Positions 7,800-18,351 of a stretch of DNA of 64,000 nucleotides are shown here, in pieces. The first letter of the stretch is position 1, and each line of letters begins with the position of its first letter. Origin of the DNA: Bifidobacterium sp. ESL0763 (GTDB lineage Bacteria; Actinomycetota; Actinomycetes; Actinomycetales; Bifidobacteriaceae); contig NZ_JAQTHW010000002.1 of assembly GCF_029433395.1 (NCBI RefSeq), positions 744,001-808,000 on the forward strand, in the 5' to 3' direction. Both the position numbers and the translations under genes were made by a program. The notes under the pieces were generated by a model. That model saw only the letters and a list, made by a program, of their open reading frames with translations, ran no database searches and was not told where the DNA came from.

Positions 7800-9515
7800 T
7801 CAGTGGAAGAAGTGGCGGGTATGCGTCAGGTACATGGTGGTGCCATGCGCCTGTGCGGCGTCGATGACCTCCTGGTCGCGGATCGAGCCGCCGGGCTGCA
7901 CGATGGCCCTCACTCCCGCATCGATCAACGCCTCGGCGCCGTCGGCGAACGGGAAGAACGCGTCCGAGGCGGCCACCGAACCCCTGGCCCGGTCGCGCCC
8001 GTCATCGAGGGTGTTCGCGCGTTCGACCGCCAGATGGCAGGAGTCCACGCGGTTGACCTGCCCCATGCCGATGCCGACCGTCGCCTGGTCGTGGGCCAGC
8101 AGGATGGCGTTGGACTTCACGCAGCGTATCGCCCTCCACGCGAAGGCGAGGTCGCGCATCGTGGTTTCGTCCGCCGCCTCCCCCGAGACCAGCTGCCAGT
8201 TGGCGGGGTCGTCGCCCGGAGCGTCGATGCGGTCGGTGGATTGCACGAGCAGGCCGCCGTCGATCTGGCGGAACTGGGTGGCAGTGTTCGGCCGCCGGGG
8301 CACGCGCAGGATGCGCAGGTTCTTCTTCTTGGCCTCCAGCAACCGCAGGGCCTCCGGTTCGTAGTCGGGGGCGACGATGACCTCGGTGAAGATCGGACGC
8401 ACGTTTTGGGCCATTTCCAGGGTGACCGTGCTGTTGGCGGCGATGACGCCGCCGTAGGCGCTCATCGGGTCGCAGCGGTGCGCCTTGAGATGCGCCTGCG
8501 CCACGCTGTCTCCAACGGCCACGCCACAGGGGTTGTTGTGCTTGCAGACCGCCACGGCGATGCCCGGCGCGAAGTCCCAGACGGCCCGCCATGCCGCGTC
8601 GGCGTCCACGTAGTTGTTGTAGCTCATCGGCTTGCCGTGCAGTTGCTCGGCATGGGCGAAGCCGTTTCGGTCGAGCGTGTCGGCGTAGAGGCATGCCCGC
8701 TGGTGCGGGTTTTCGCCGTAGCGCAGGACCCGTGTGCGCTGCCAGGTATGGGTGAAGGTGTGTGGGAAGGTCTGCCCGTCCGGTTGCTCGGAGTTGTTCG
8801 GTTGGGGCGATGGGGACGATCCGGTCGGTTCGACCTGGGCGGCCGAGGGCCCGGTTTGCGCCTGTCCTGTTGTCTCCTCGTTGCCGCATGCGTCATCCAC
8901 GCTGTTCGGTCTGGTCCAATGGCCGCCTGTCCACTCGGCGATGGCTGCATCGTAGGCGGCGGTTGTGGCGAAGGCCTTCGAGGCGAGCCAGCGGCGTTCC
9001 TCCAGGGTGAGGCCCCGGCCCGATTCGATCCGTTGCGCGGCCAGCCGGTAATCCTCGGGGTCGGTGATGACGGCGACGCTCGCGCTGTTCTTCGCGGCGG
9101 CGCGGACCATGGCGGGGCCGCCGATGTCTATCTTCTCGATGATGTCGGCCTCGCTGGCCCCGGCTCGTACGGTGTTGGTGAAGGGATAGAGATTGACGAC
9201 GACCATGTCGTACGGTTCGATGCCCAGACCCCGAAGCTCCTCGGACTGCTTGGCGTCGGTCATGTCGGCCAGGATGCCGGCGTGGATATGCGGGTCGAGC
9301 GTCTTCACCCGGCCGCCCAGGCTTTCGGGGAATCCGGTCACTTGTGCCACTTCGGTCACCCTGACGCCCAGTTCACGCAGCTTCCGGGCCGTCGAGCCCG
9401 TGGAGACCACCTCGGTGCCCGCGTCGGCGAAGGCAAGGGCCAGCGCCTCGAGGCCGGTCTTGTCGTAGACGGACACCAGTGCCCGTCGTATCGGTCGATT
9501 CGTCTTCGGCTCCAT
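7800..9515 (-). CDS. purH: Bifunctional AICAR transformylase / IMP cyclohydrolase
   Basis: A 571-residue enzyme for the last two steps of de novo IMP synthesis. The N-terminal cyclohydrolase domain ([37 protein letters not shown]) is followed by the transformylase domain with the KHNNPCG motif at about residue 320 and a C-terminal DAFFPFADG...[10 protein letters not shown] block. ATG 9515 has AAGGAGGGG upstream. Between the domains (about residues 195-255) is a Gly/Pro/Gln/Thr-rich low-complexity linker of about 55 residues that most PurH proteins lack. It looks disordered and need not affect catalysis. The next gene upstream is the PerM-like gene. Confidence 0.95.
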   Translation of the reverse strand: MEPKTNRPIRRALVSVYDKTGLEALALAFADAGTEVVSTGSTARKLRELGVRVTEVAQVTGFPESLGGRVKTLDPHIHAGILADMTDAKQSEELRGLGIEPYDMVVVNLYPFTNTVRAGASEADIIEKIDIGGPAMVRAAAKNSASVAVITDPEDYRLAAQRIESGRGLTLEERRWLASKAFATTAAYDAAIAEWTGGHWTRPNSVDDACGNEETTGQAQTGPSAAQVEPTGSSPSPQPNNSEQPDGQTFPHTFTHTWQRTRVLRYGENPHQRACLYADTLDRNGFAHAEQLHGKPMSYNNYVDADAAWRAVWDFAPGIAVAVCKHNNPCGVAVGDSVAQAHLKAHRCDPMSAYGGVIAANSTVTLEMAQNVRPIFTEVIVAPDYEPEALRLLEAKKKNLRILRVPRRPNTATQFRQIDGGLLVQSTDRIDAPGDDPANWQLVSGEAADETTMRDLAFAWRAIRCVKSNAILLAHDQATVGIGMGQVNRVDSCHLAVERANTLDDGRDRARGSVAASDAFFPFADGAEALIDAGVRAIVQPGGSIRDQEVIDAAQAHGTTMYLTHTRHFFH

Positions 9516-9570
9516 ATCCCCTCCTTGGCATGCGGATAGCGGGAACGCAGGTGCCGTGAATCGTCGATGG

Positions 9571-10887
9571 CTATTCGGAAGAACCCGCTTCCCTACCACC
9601 ATCTTGGCTGGTTTCGCGGTTCTGAGCCTTGCCGTTCTCGCTTTTCGAGATGGCGGCGGCCCTGCGGCGCCTGGAGACGATCCTCACGCCGATCACCGTG
9701 GCGATGAGCACGACGGCGATGCCCCATGCCATGAACATGCCGATCGAGGTCGGCTTGATGACCGCCTGCGTGGAGGCGGCCGAATCCACGCCGACGTGCC
9801 GAAGGCGGTTCTGGCCTAACGCCCCCGTGGAGCAGACGAACGCCAGGGTGGCGAGCAGCGACATCAGCACTGTGGAGATGACGAAGGAGACCAGCGGATG
9901 CGCCAGACTGGCCACGAGCCTGCCCACCTCGACGCGTTTGCCGGGCCTGCCGGCGTTGATCGCGAAGACCTTCGGGCTGAAGAGCTCCACCAGGGCGACC
10001 ACCAGTCCGCATGCCAGCGGCAGGAAGAGCAGCACGTCGCGCGCAAGATCGCTGGAGACCGCCTGCGGGAAGAGGCCGAAGACGGGGACGGCGGGCAGTC
10101 CGGCGGCGTGGTCGCTCCACAGCGTGAAGCTGGCGAGCTCGCCGATGCGGAAGCCGCCGCCGAAGAGCCACGAGACCGCCCAGATGCAGAGGTTGGGCAG
10201 CCACGCGAGCGTGCAGATTGAGGTGACGATGCGCGAGCCGGTGCGCATGCCCGCCAGGTCGAAGACCCTGAACATCGCGGCATGGTTCTGGAAGGTCCAG
10301 ACCAGCACGGTGAGCAGGCCCAGGGCGAGATAGCCGGTGAGCAGCCACAGCGCGTTCTTCAGGCCGAGCCGCAGTGTGCGGCGCATGCGTTCGGAGAGCG
10401 TGGCGCCCGCCTTGTCCATCATGGTCCTGAAAGCGCGGGACCCGGGCAGCGCGCCGACCAGATAACCGAAGGTGAAGACGATGGCCGTCTTGAGTGCCAC
10501 GATGGGCAGGGTGTCGGTCAGCACCACCGTCACGTTGGCGGCGTAGAGCAGCATCGCCGCCTCCCAGAGCACGAGCGCGGCGAGATAGGATTCAAGGTTG
10601 ACCGAAAGCCTTCTGGCCAGCCATGCGACCAGCCAGACCAGCAGCGCGGTCAGCAGCAGGGGGATGACGCTCAGGGTGATCGATCCGGAATGGAAGCCGA
10701 TTCCCTGGCTGAGCAGGACGATGGCCAGGGTGATGGGAATCGAGGAGTTGAGGATGCCGCCACCCTCCTCCATGGAGACCACGAAGAAGGCGACGGAGAG
10801 GAAGACCCAGAGCAGCAGGGTGTAGATGACCAGGCAGAGACCGGCTACTTGCACGCCCTTGAGCCAGGGCCTGCCCTGCTTGCTCAT
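9571..10887 (-). CDS. PerM-like multi-pass membrane protein (DUF6350)
   Basis: A 438-residue protein with about nine or ten hydrophobic segments and a short charged C-terminal tail ([10 protein letters not shown]...). The ATG overlaps the sucD stop by 4 nt (ATGA). The gene order sucC-sucD-this-purH matches the mycobacterial Rv0951/0952/0955/0957 region, where Rv0955 is PerM, a membrane protein tied to cell division and persistence. The family call comes mainly from this synteny plus topology. The molecular function is unknown; a role in envelope or division is inference. Confidence 0.7.
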   Translation of the reverse strand: MSKQGRPWLKGVQVAGLCLVIYTLLLWVFLSVAFFVVSMEEGGGILNSSIPITLAIVLLSQGIGFHSGSITLSVIPLLLTALLVWLVAWLARRLSVNLESYLAALVLWEAAMLLYAANVTVVLTDTLPIVALKTAIVFTFGYLVGALPGSRAFRTMMDKAGATLSERMRRTLRLGLKNALWLLTGYLALGLLTVLVWTFQNHAAMFRVFDLAGMRTGSRIVTSICTLAWLPNLCIWAVSWLFGGGFRIGELASFTLWSDHAAGLPAVPVFGLFPQAVSSDLARDVLLFLPLACGLVVALVELFSPKVFAINAGRPGKRVEVGRLVASLAHPLVSFVISTVLMSLLATLAFVCSTGALGQNRLRHVGVDSAASTQAVIKPTSIGMFMAWGIAVVLIATVIGVRIVSRRRRAAAISKSENGKAQNRETSQDGGREAGSSE

Positions 10888-11807
10888 GCTTCGCCGTCGC
10901 CGTCGAGCGCCTGCCGGAGCAGGGTCGCCGCCTGTGCGGGGGTCTTGCCCACGGCGATGCCGGCGGCCTCGAGGGCTTCCTTCTTGTCCTGGGCCGTGCC
11001 CTTGCCGCCGGAGATGATCGCGCCTGCATGGCCCATCTGCTTGCCTTCGGGCGCGGTGAAGCCGGCGATGTAGGCGACGACGGGCTTGCTCATGTGCTCC
11101 TTGGCCCAACGGGCCGCTTCCTGTTCGGCGCTGCCGCCGATCTCGCCGATCATCATCACGGCCTTGGTGTTGTCGTCCTGTTCGAACTGCTGGAGCGCCT
11201 CGAGCAGGGTGGTGCCGACGATCGGGTCGCCGCCCACGCCGATGCATGCGGTGAAGCCGAGGTCGGCCAGCTCACCCATCAGCTGGTAGGTCAACGTGCC
11301 GGACTTCGAGACCAGGCCGACCGGGCCAGAGCCGACGATGCCGTTGGGAATGATGCCTAGATTGTCGTTGCCCTCACCGACGGCGGACGGCACGAGCAGG
11401 CCCGGGCAGTTCGGCCCGATGATGCGGATACCGCGCTGCAGGGCGAGCTCGACGCAATAGGCCGTGTCGGCGACGGGAATGCCCTCGGTGATCACCACGA
11501 TGAGCTTGATGCCGGCGTCAATCGCCTCGAGCATCGCGTCCTTGGCGAAGCGCGGAGGAACGAAGATGACGCTGGCCTGCGCCCCGGTCTTCTCCCTGGC
11601 CTCGCCGCAGGTGGCGTAGACCGGCAGGCTCGTTTCGGTGTCGCTGGCGTCTAAGTGCAAGCTGACGCTGGTGCCGGCCTTGCGCGGATTGACCCCGCCG
11701 ACCACATGCGTGCCGGCGTTGAGCATGCGTGAGGTGTGGGTCATGCCCTGATGGCCGGTCATGCCCTGGACGATGACGGGAGCTCCATGCTCGATGAACA
11801 GTGTCAT
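10884..11807 (-). CDS. sucD: Succinyl-CoA synthetase, alpha subunit
   Basis: A 307-residue subunit with an N-terminal CoA-binding Rossmann domain ([21 protein letters not shown]) and a C-terminal ligase domain carrying the phospho-histidine in [12 protein letters not shown]. With SucC it interconverts succinyl-CoA and succinate with nucleotide phosphorylation. The start (ATG 11807) overlaps the sucC stop by 4 nt, with GAAGGAGA inside the sucC end. Coupled to the downstream PerM-like gene in the same way. Confidence 0.95.
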   Translation of the reverse strand: MTLFIEHGAPVIVQGMTGHQGMTHTSRMLNAGTHVVGGVNPRKAGTSVSLHLDASDTETSLPVYATCGEAREKTGAQASVIFVPPRFAKDAMLEAIDAGIKLIVVITEGIPVADTAYCVELALQRGIRIIGPNCPGLLVPSAVGEGNDNLGIIPNGIVGSGPVGLVSKSGTLTYQLMGELADLGFTACIGVGGDPIVGTTLLEALQQFEQDDNTKAVMMIGEIGGSAEQEAARWAKEHMSKPVVAYIAGFTAPEGKQMGHAGAIISGGKGTAQDKKEALEAAGIAVGKTPAQAATLLRQALDGDGEA

Positions 11808-13000
11808 TTCGTGGTCTCCTTCGTGCTCGAGGCGTATTGGGCCGCGGCGCGGGCGGCCTGTTCCATGGTGTCGCGGACGTGCAGGTTCGCGTTGTCCGCC
11901 GACTTGAGGATCTCGAGGCCCTCCTTGGCGGCGTTGCCGTCGAAGCGCACCACGATTGGCTTGGAGACGTTGAGTTCCCCGAGCGCCCCGACGATGCCCT
12001 GGGCCACCTGGTCGCAGGCGGTGATGCCGCCGTAGACGTTGATGAACACGGATTCGACCTGCGGGTCGGAGAGCACGATGGAGAGGCTGGTGCGCATCAC
12101 CTCGGCCGAGGCGCCGCCGCCGATGTCGAGGAAGTTGGCGGGCTTGACGCCGCTGCCCAGCTGCTCGCCCGCGCCGGACACCGCGTCCAGGGAGCTCATC
12201 ACGAGCCCCGCGCCGTTGCCGATCACCCCGACCTGGCCCTTGAGGTGCACATAGTGCAGGCCGTGCTCGCGGGCACGGGCCTCGAAGGGGTCGGGATGCG
12301 AGTTCTGCGAATAGGCCTTCCACTCCTCATGGCGGAAGGAGGCGTTGTCGTCCAGGGAGATCTTGGCGTCGAGGGCGCACAGCGACTTGGAGGACTCGTC
12401 GTCAGGGTCGCCGATCTTGGCCAGCGGGTTGATCTCGACCAGCGTGGCGTCGTTGCGCTTGAAGCATTGCCACATCCGCAGCAGCACCTGGGCGGCCTGG
12501 TCCACGTCGGCGTGGTAGAAGCCGATAGACTCGGCCATCTTTCTTGCGGAGGCCTCGTCGAAATCCTCGAGGGCGCTGATGTGCAGGCGCTTGACGGATT
12601 CGGGATGGTCGCGGGCGATCTCTTCGACCTCGGTGCCGCCGTTGGCGGTGGCCAGCACGTCGAAATCGCGGGAGGTGCGGTCCAGCGAGATGGAGACGTA
12701 GTATTCGTGGATGATGTTCTTGGCCTGGGCCACCAGCACGCCGTTGACCTTGTGGCCGGCGATGGTCATGGGCAGTATCTGCTCGGAGCAGAGGATGGCC
12801 TCGTCCTGGTTGTGGGCCACCTTGACGCCGCCGGCCTGGCCGCGGTGACCGGTGCGCACCTGCGCCTTGATGACGCAGGGGTAGCCGATCCTCTCTGCGG
12901 CTTCGGCGACCTCGTGCGAGTTCTGCGCGAAGATCGCGTCGGGAGTGGCGATGCCCTGTTCGTCCAGCAGCAACCGTGCCTGGTGTTCATACAAATCCAT
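11804..13000 (-). CDS. sucC: Succinyl-CoA synthetase, beta subunit
   Basis: A 398-residue ATP-grasp subunit starting [17 protein letters not shown]. It has the conserved ATP-grasp segments ([30 protein letters not shown]) and the C-terminal CoA-ligase domain ([25 protein letters not shown]). It supplies the nucleotide and succinate sites. Start at 13000 with AAGGGG upstream. First gene of the coupled sucC-sucD-PerM-like unit. Bifidobacteria lack a full TCA cycle, so the enzyme probably serves anabolic succinyl-CoA supply (inference). Confidence 0.95.
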   Translation of the reverse strand: MDLYEHQARLLLDEQGIATPDAIFAQNSHEVAEAAERIGYPCVIKAQVRTGHRGQAGGVKVAHNQDEAILCSEQILPMTIAGHKVNGVLVAQAKNIIHEYYVSISLDRTSRDFDVLATANGGTEVEEIARDHPESVKRLHISALEDFDEASARKMAESIGFYHADVDQAAQVLLRMWQCFKRNDATLVEINPLAKIGDPDDESSKSLCALDAKISLDDNASFRHEEWKAYSQNSHPDPFEARAREHGLHYVHLKGQVGVIGNGAGLVMSSLDAVSGAGEQLGSGVKPANFLDIGGGASAEVMRTSLSIVLSDPQVESVFINVYGGITACDQVAQGIVGALGELNVSKPIVVRFDGNAAKEGLEILKSADNANLHVRDTMEQAARAAAQYASSTKETTK

Positions 13001-13059
13001 GAAAACCCCTTGAATCTAACGATGGAAACTGGCTTGCGTCCGGCAACGGGAAGATGTCG

Positions 13060-13641
13060 TCAGGCGGGCATCCTGGTCAGCGAGCTGATGGGATAGCCCT
13101 TGAGGTCGTCCCTGCCGCTCAGCCCGTCGAGCTCCATGACGAAGCTGAAGCCGGCCACCTCTCCCCCGGCCTTGGCGATGAGGTCGGCTGCCGCCTTGGC
13201 GGTGCCTCCCGTGGCGATCAGGTCATCGACGATCAGCACGCGCGAGCCGGGCTCGATCACGTTCTGCTCGATCTCCACGCAGGCCTCGCCGTATTCCAGC
13301 GAATAGGTCTCGCCCAGGGTCTCCGGCGGCAGCTTGCCAGCCTTGCGCACGGCTATGAAGCCCTTGCCCAACGCCTGGGCCAGCGGCGGGCCGATCAGGA
13401 AGCCACGGGCCTCGAGGCCGGCCACGTAGTCGAAGCTGTCGGCAGGCACCGGCAGGGCCAACCGCAGCGCCTTGATCATGATCGAGAGCCCGCGCGCGTC
13501 GGCTATGGCGGGGATGAAGTCCCTGAACAGCACACCCTTCTTGGGGAAATCCGGAATGGTTCGAATGAGCGAGATCAGATACTCCGCATCGTCTCCACCG
13601 ACGTTCTTCAGCTGATCGATGGTGATGTCGCTATCTTGCAT
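13060..13641 (-). CDS. apt: Adenine phosphoribosyltransferase
   Basis: A 193-residue type-I PRTase: 'IPDFPKKGVLFRDF' hood, 'GLEARGF' and the PRPP-binding motif VLIVDDLIATGGTA at about residues 135-150. It salvages adenine to AMP with PRPP. The start at 13641 is supported by a partial Shine-Dalgarno (AGGTAGGG). A frame open upstream of 13641 runs antisense to yajC and is not part of the gene. It lies 58 bp downstream of yajC and 60 bp before sucC. Confidence 0.95.
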   Translation of the reverse strand: MQDSDITIDQLKNVGGDDAEYLISLIRTIPDFPKKGVLFRDFIPAIADARGLSIMIKALRLALPVPADSFDYVAGLEARGFLIGPPLAQALGKGFIAVRKAGKLPPETLGETYSLEYGEACVEIEQNVIEPGSRVLIVDDLIATGGTAKAAADLIAKAGGEVAGFSFVMELDGLSGRDDLKGYPISSLTRMPA

Positions 13642-13699
13642 GAACTGGGCCCTACCTCTGTATGTTGACTGCTTGTGCTGGCTGGTGAAGTCTGAAAGA

Positions 13700-14206
13700 C
13701 TACTTGTCCGAATCCTCGGAATCGTCGACCTTCTCCTCGTGGGACTCTTCGGCCGGCTTCTCGTCGTTGGCTTCGGTCTCGGAATCGGAGTCATTGTCGA
13801 CGTCCTGCTGCGCCTCATCGGCGGTGTCGAACGGCTTCTGTGCGGTCTCGTCGGCGTCCGTTGCCTGCGTGGCGTCCTCGTCGTCCTTGTCGACAGGGTT
13901 GCCGTCCTCGTCCACGTCGTCATCGTCGATGAACGCGGGACGCTCGTACTTCTTGCTGATCGCCGGGAAGGTGAAACGCATCGGGGATCCGTCGGAATCG
14001 ATGACGATCTCCTCGTACTTGGTGTCGACGGAGACGACCTTGCCGATGATGCCGCCGATGGTCTGCACCAGGTCGCCGGGCTGCAGGGACTGGCGGAAGT
14101 CCTTGACCTTCTTCTGCTGCTGCTTGCTCTTGCGCGACTGCCAGAACATCAGCGCGACCATCAGCACGAGGAAGACGATGAAAATCATGTTGCCATTGCT
14201 GCCCAC
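13700..14206 (-). CDS. yajC: Sec translocase accessory subunit YajC
   Basis: A 168-residue protein with a single N-terminal membrane helix (MIFIVFLVLMVALMFW), a basic RKSKQQQKKV segment and the compact YajC fold (LQPGDLVQTIGGIIGKVVSV). It then extends into about 70 residues of acidic Asp/Glu/Ser-rich tail, much longer than the 110 or so residues of Escherichia coli YajC. GTG start at 14206 with AGGAGT upstream. It belongs to the SecDF-YajC complex aiding export. In actinobacteria it commonly lies beside ruvB and apt, as here. Confidence 0.92.
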   Translation of the reverse strand: MGSNGNMIFIVFLVLMVALMFWQSRKSKQQQKKVKDFRQSLQPGDLVQTIGGIIGKVVSVDTKYEEIVIDSDGSPMRFTFPAISKKYERPAFIDDDDVDEDGNPVDKDDEDATQATDADETAQKPFDTADEAQQDVDNDSDSETEANDEKPAEESHEEKVDDSEDSDK

Positions 14207-14269
14207 TTTGGAACTCCTATCGGACGTGTGTTTTACGGTGGACCATGCTCATGTCCAACGTCTGGAATT

Positions 14270-15334
14270 TTAGAATAACTTGTTGACATCATCCGGGGGC
14301 TGTATCCCCAGGTGTTTCCATGCCTTTTCGGTGGCGACGCGGCCCCTGGGGGTGCGCACGAGGAAGCCCTCGCGCACCAGGTAGGGCTCGCAGACCGTCT
14401 CCACGGTCTCCGCCTCCTCGCCGATCATGGCCGAGAGGTTGTTGAGGCCCACCGGCCCGCCGTCGAAGCGCCTGACGATGGCGTCGAGCACGGCCAGGTC
14501 GAGCCGGTCCAACCCCTCGGAGTCGACCTGGTAGAGCGCCAGCGCCTGCTCCACGTCATCGGGCTCGACCTCGCCGAGATCGTGGACTATGGCCCAGTCG
14601 CGCACGCGGCGCAGCAGCCGGTTGGCGATGCGGGGCGTGCCCCGGCTGCGCAGGGAAAGCTGCCTGGCGCTGCCCTGTGCCAGTTTGATGTCGAGCACCA
14701 CGGAGCTGCGCTCGATGAGCCGTTCCAGCTCCTCGTGCGGGTAGAAGTCGAGATGCGCGGTGAAGCCGAACCTGGCGCGCAGAGGCGCCGGCAGCATGCC
14801 CTCGCGTGTGGTGGCGCCGATGACGGTGAAGCGCGGCAGGGTGAGCGGGATGGAGGTGGCGCCCGGGCCCTTGCCCACCATCACGTCCACGCGGAAATCC
14901 TCCATGGCGATGTAGAGCAGCTCCTCGGCGGCACGGGGCAGCCGGTGGATCTCGTCGATGAAGAGCACCTCGCCGGAATCCAGGGAGCTCAGGATGGAGG
15001 CCAGGTCGCCGGCATGCTGGATCGCGGGGCCGGATGTGACGCGGATCGGCACCTCGAGCTCGTTGGCCACGATCATCGCCAGCGTGGTCTTGCCCAGTCC
15101 GGGAGGGCCCGCCAGCAGGATGTGGTCCGGTGGCACGGCGCGCTTCTTGGCCGCGTCGAGGAAGAGCTGCAACTGCGCCTTGAGGCGCGGCTGACCGATG
15201 AAGTTGCTCAGCGTCTGGGGGCGCAGCTCCTCGTCGCTGACCGGCTCGTTGCCGATCGGAGCGGAGGAGACCATGCGCAGCGACTCCTCGTTGGCGCTTT
15301 CGTTCTCCTGGATATCCGGTGTCTCCCGTGCCAT
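14270..15334 (-). CDS. ruvB: Holliday junction branch-migration ATPase RuvB
   Basis: A 354-residue AAA+ ATPase: Walker [10 protein letters not shown], Walker [10 protein letters not shown], sensor region GATTREGML and the C-terminal winged helix ([13 protein letters not shown]). It drives branch migration with RuvA. It starts 1 nt after the ruvA stop, so the two are coupled. A LexA-type SOS box lies upstream of ruvA at 16057-16072, predicting DNA-damage induction of ruvAB. Confidence 0.96.
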   Translation of the reverse strand: MARETPDIQENESANEESLRMVSSAPIGNEPVSDEELRPQTLSNFIGQPRLKAQLQLFLDAAKKRAVPPDHILLAGPPGLGKTTLAMIVANELEVPIRVTSGPAIQHAGDLASILSSLDSGEVLFIDEIHRLPRAAEELLYIAMEDFRVDVMVGKGPGATSIPLTLPRFTVIGATTREGMLPAPLRARFGFTAHLDFYPHEELERLIERSSVVLDIKLAQGSARQLSLRSRGTPRIANRLLRRVRDWAIVHDLGEVEPDDVEQALALYQVDSEGLDRLDLAVLDAIVRRFDGGPVGLNNLSAMIGEEAETVETVCEPYLVREGFLVRTPRGRVATEKAWKHLGIQPPDDVNKLF

Positions 15335-15335
15335 C

Positions 15336-15953
15336 TCAGCGCCCCCGATCCAGGGAGGTCAGCGCCAGCTTGAGCACCGTGGGGACGTCGGTGTCGGCCA
15401 GTGGCGTGGCGATGCCGTTGGCCTTGCAGACGCCCAGCACGGCGTGGGCCGCGTCGTGCTCGCGCCAGCCGAGCGAGACCAGGCCCTCGATGACCTGGGT
15501 GGTGCCGGAGTCGTAATGCGGGCCGTCGTCGTCTCCACGGCCCTCGATCTCGTCGAGGTTGATCGACCCGCGCAGCTCGAGGATGATCTTCTGCGCGCCC
15601 TTTTTGCCCAGGCCCGGCGCCTTGGCCAGCGCCGTGGCGTCGCCGTCCATCACGGTCTTGGCGAGCCTGTCGGGCGGAAGGGTGGAGAGCAGCGAGAGCG
15701 CGACTTTGGGACCGATGCCGCTGACCTTCTGCAGCTGCAGGAACATGCGTTTGGAGGCCTGCGAGAGGAAGCCGTAGAGCGTGATCGCGTCCTGCGAGAC
15801 GTTGAGGTAGGTGTGGACCTCGGCGTCCTGTCCGGCGTGCATCGACGCCAGCTCGGACGCGGGCATGCGTACCTCGTAGCCGACGCCGGCGACCATGACG
15901 AGCGCCACGCCCTGCCCGACCGACTCCACACGGCCACGGAGCATTCCGATCAT
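15336..15953 (-). CDS. ruvA: Holliday junction DNA-binding protein RuvA
   Basis: A 205-residue protein: N-terminal OB fold ([15 protein letters not shown]), central helix-hairpin-helix pair ([20 protein letters not shown] and [16 protein letters not shown]) and the C-terminal domain III that contacts RuvB. It binds four-way junctions as a tetramer and loads RuvB. The 123-bp gap after ruvC contains a perfect SOS box, so ruvAB probably has its own damage-inducible promoter. Confidence 0.96.
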   Translation of the reverse strand: MIGMLRGRVESVGQGVALVMVAGVGYEVRMPASELASMHAGQDAEVHTYLNVSQDAITLYGFLSQASKRMFLQLQKVSGIGPKVALSLLSTLPPDRLAKTVMDGDATALAKAPGLGKKGAQKIILELRGSINLDEIEGRGDDDGPHYDSGTTQVIEGLVSLGWREHDAAHAVLGVCKANGIATPLADTDVPTVLKLALTSLDRGR

Positions 15954-16056
15954 CGCTTCTCCCCTGCTCGTTCTGCCATTTCGATTGACGATGCCGATAC
16001 GATGCTCGCTGGGCCTCCCCGCCCCAGATGGACAGGAGACCGAACGCCATCATAAT

Positions 16057-16072
16057 TCGAACATCTGTTCGA
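16057..16072. promoter_or_regulatory. SOS (LexA) box upstream of ruvAB
   Basis: TCGAACATCTGTTCGA is a perfect match to the actinobacterial LexA operator TCGAAC-N4-GTTCGA. It lies in the ruvC-ruvA gap, 104 bp before the ruvA start. Confidence 0.9.
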
Positions 16073-16076
16073 TAGC

Positions 16077-16658
16077 CTACATGCCCCTATCGACGCTGCC
16101 GCGGCGCTTGGCGCGTTGGCTGGCCTGGGCCCACTGGCGTTGCGCCAGGGTCAGGTGCTGCTCGCGCTCCCCGCCCTGCAGAGCCCCGGACGGACGCAAC
16201 GCGTGGCAGATGGCCTGCGCGAGGGCGTCGGCGGCGTCGGCGGGCTGCGGCAGCTTGTTGAGGTTGAGGATGTGGGCGACCATGCGCTCCACCTGGATCT
16301 TCTCGGCGCGTCCGTTGCCGGTCACCGCCATCTTCGCCTCGGTCGGGGTGTGCAGCGCCACGGGTATCCCCCGTTGCGCCGCCGCGAGCATCGCCAGCCC
16401 CGCGGCCTGCGCCGTGCCGAGCACCGTGTTGCGGTTCTCCTGGGCGAACACGCGCTCGATGGAGACCGTGTCTGGAGAGAAGGCGTCGATCTTGGCGGCC
16501 AGGCCGTTGTAGATGGCGAGCAGACGCAGGTCCTGCGAGGTGTGCGGGTCGGAGCGCACCACGTCCACATGAACGAAAGAAAGCCGACGGGATGCGTCGG
16601 CTTCTATGACGCCGACCCCGCAGCGTGTGAGCCCGGGGTCGACTCCGAGGATGATCAC
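16077..16658 (-). CDS. ruvC: Holliday junction resolvase RuvC
   Basis: A 193-residue RNase H-fold endonuclease. Conserved acidic motifs are visible: [12 protein letters not shown] near the N-terminus, [13 protein letters not shown] in the middle and [13 protein letters not shown] near the C-terminus. It cuts Holliday junctions with RuvAB. GTG start at 16658, 7 nt after the yebC stop, with GAGGAG in the end of yebC as ribosome binding site. The last 25 or so residues are basic and beyond the core fold. Confidence 0.96.
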   Translation of the reverse strand: MIILGVDPGLTRCGVGVIEADASRRLSFVHVDVVRSDPHTSQDLRLLAIYNGLAAKIDAFSPDTVSIERVFAQENRNTVLGTAQAAGLAMLAAAQRGIPVALHTPTEAKMAVTGNGRAEKIQVERMVAHILNLNKLPQPADAADALAQAICHALRPSGALQGGEREQHLTLAQRQWAQASQRAKRRGSVDRGM

Positions 16659-16665
16659 CTTGCGG

Positions 16666-17424
16666 TCACTCCTCTTCGGCGAGCTGGGCCATCACCTCGT
16701 CCGAGGCGGTCCAGTTGCTGTAGATGTTCTGCACGTCGTCGAGGTCGTCCAGGTTGTCGATCAGCTTGGTGACCTTCTGCGCGTCCTCCAGGCCCAGGTC
16801 GACCTCGGTCTTCGGGGTCATGACCAGATCGGCGGAATTGTAGTCGATGCCGGCCTTCTGCAGCGCCTCGCGCACGGAGACCATGTCGGTCGGCGCGGTG
16901 GTGACGGTGTAGACCTCGTCATCGTCGGAGACGTCCTCGGCGCCGGCCTCGGCCACGATCTCGAAGAGCTTGTCGTAGTCGATGCCCTCGGAGGGGACCA
17001 CGATCTGGCCCTTGCGCTCGAAGTTGAAGCTCACCGCGCCGGAGGAGGCCAGGGAGCCGTTGCCCTTGGTCAGCGCCGAACGCACCTCGGCGGCGGCGCG
17101 GTTGCGGTTGTCGGTCAGGCACTCGATGATGAGGCCGACGCCCGCGGGAGCATAGCCCTCGTAGTTGATGGTCTCGTAGTCGGCGGCGCCGGCCTCGGCG
17201 CCGGAGCCGCGCTTGACCGCGCGCTTGATGTTGTCGGCGGGCATGGAGGCCTTCTTGGCCTTGACGATGGCGTCATAAAGGGTCGGATTGCCATCCGGAT
17301 CGCCGCCGCCCAGACGGGCCGCGATCTCGATGTTCTTGATCAGTTTCGCGAACAGCTTGCCGCGCTTCGCGTCGATGGCGGCCTTCTTGTTTTTGGTGGT
17401 CGCCCACTTGGAATGCCCTGACAT
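16666..17424 (-). CDS. yebC: YebC/PmpR-family regulatory protein
   Basis: A 252-residue protein with the family N-terminus ([28 protein letters not shown]) and three-domain layout including [20 protein letters not shown]. Members have been described as transcriptional regulators and, more recently, as aids to translation of proline-rich stretches. In actinobacteria the gene usually sits just upstream of ruvC, as here. The operon yebC-ruvC-ruvA-ruvB is clear. Confidence 0.95.
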   Translation of the reverse strand: MSGHSKWATTKNKKAAIDAKRGKLFAKLIKNIEIAARLGGGDPDGNPTLYDAIVKAKKASMPADNIKRAVKRGSGAEAGAADYETINYEGYAPAGVGLIIECLTDNRNRAAAEVRSALTKGNGSLASSGAVSFNFERKGQIVVPSEGIDYDKLFEIVAEAGAEDVSDDDEVYTVTTAPTDMVSVREALQKAGIDYNSADLVMTPKTEVDLGLEDAQKVTKLIDNLDDLDDVQNIYSNWTASDEVMAQLAEEE

Positions 17425-17609
17425 AATGCTCCTAGCAGGTATACGAATACGTTAAACGAAATAATTCTAAAGGACTTTCGCGACAAAACCGATCCCGTAT
17501 TTCGTGCGGATGGCTTTGCGACATAGGCCGATGACAAGGCATTACGGCGATGAGCAGCCTATGCCGAGACTCCCCGACCGGCCTGTCGTTGCCGTGCCGG
17601 AAACGCGAA

Positions 17610-17645
17610 GGCCCGTCCCCATCGAACAAGGACAGGGAACGGGCC
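17610..17645. terminator. Hairpin between the PgsA-like gene and yebC
   Basis: GGCCCGT-CCC (17610-17620) pairs with GGG-AACGGGCC (17635-17645), with one bulged base. It lies 23 bp past the stop of the minus-strand PgsA-like gene, with only a short T-rich stretch following. Probable transcript end; the gap also holds the yebC promoter. Confidence 0.5.
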
Positions 17646-17667
17646 GGAAGCGAAGTGATGAGCTGGC

Positions 17668-18324
17668 TCAGACCTCGCCGTCGGCCTTCATGCTCCGGCG
17701 CACCTCGAGGATGCGCTGGATGACAGTGATAGTGCCGAGCACGGCCAGGATGACGAGGAACGCCATCAGCCAGCGTGCGTCGTCGAAGATGCCTGTGATC
17801 AGCATGCCGACCAGAACGATCACCAGCCGGTCGCTGCGGGTGGCGATGCCGTTCTTGGCCTCGTAGCCGACCGATTCCGCGCGGGCCCGGGCATACGAGG
17901 TGACGAACGAGGTCATCATCGCGTAGAGCGTCGCGCCGATGCCGACCCAGCGGACGATGCCGCCGATCCCGGCATTTTCGGCCGACAGCGGCATGCCGAC
18001 GTGCAGCAGGAAATAGAGCGCGGCGGCGAGCAGCACCGCCCAGTCGGCGATGCGGTCGAGCGTCGAGTCGAGGAAGGCGCCGAACTTGGTCCCGCCGCCG
18101 TTGATCAGTGCGACGGAACCGTCGAGCGCGTCGAACGCCGCGAGGATGGCCATGAGGATCGAGCCGGGCACCAGCCAGCCGGTGACGCCGGTGGCGATGG
18201 CCACGGCGATCGTGCCCACCGCCCCGATGACGGTCACCGCGTCGGCGCTCAGCCCCATCGCGGCCAGCAGCCTGGCCACCGGCGCGATGAGGCGTTTGAA
18301 CGGCGCCCGTAGTCTCTCAAGCAT
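17668..18324 (-). CDS. CDP-alcohol phosphatidyltransferase, probable phosphatidylinositol-phosphate synthase
   Basis: A 218-residue integral membrane enzyme with six hydrophobic segments. The CDP-alcohol motif is at residues 65-90: D65-x2-D68-G69-x2-A72 ... G82-x3-D86-x3-D90. The Arg that normally follows the Ala (motif D-G-x2-A-R) is Leu73 here, a notable substitution. Actinobacterial homologues next to thrS make phosphatidylinositol phosphate from CDP-diacylglycerol and inositol phosphate, the first step to mannosylated inositol lipids. It begins 27 nt after thrS and is probably co-transcribed with it. The specific product is inferred. Confidence 0.8.
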   Translation of the reverse strand: MLERLRAPFKRLIAPVARLLAAMGLSADAVTVIGAVGTIAVAIATGVTGWLVPGSILMAILAAFDALDGSVALINGGGTKFGAFLDSTLDRIADWAVLLAAALYFLLHVGMPLSAENAGIGGIVRWVGIGATLYAMMTSFVTSYARARAESVGYEAKNGIATRSDRLVIVLVGMLITGIFDDARWLMAFLVILAVLGTITVIQRILEVRRSMKADGEV

Positions 18325-18351
18325 TCCCGACGGTATTCCTTCCGGCCGCGC

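Noticed and set aside
8750-8935. Intein or inserted domain in PurH
   Set aside because: The insert is only about 55-60 residues, low complexity, without splicing motifs; a disordered linker is sufficient.
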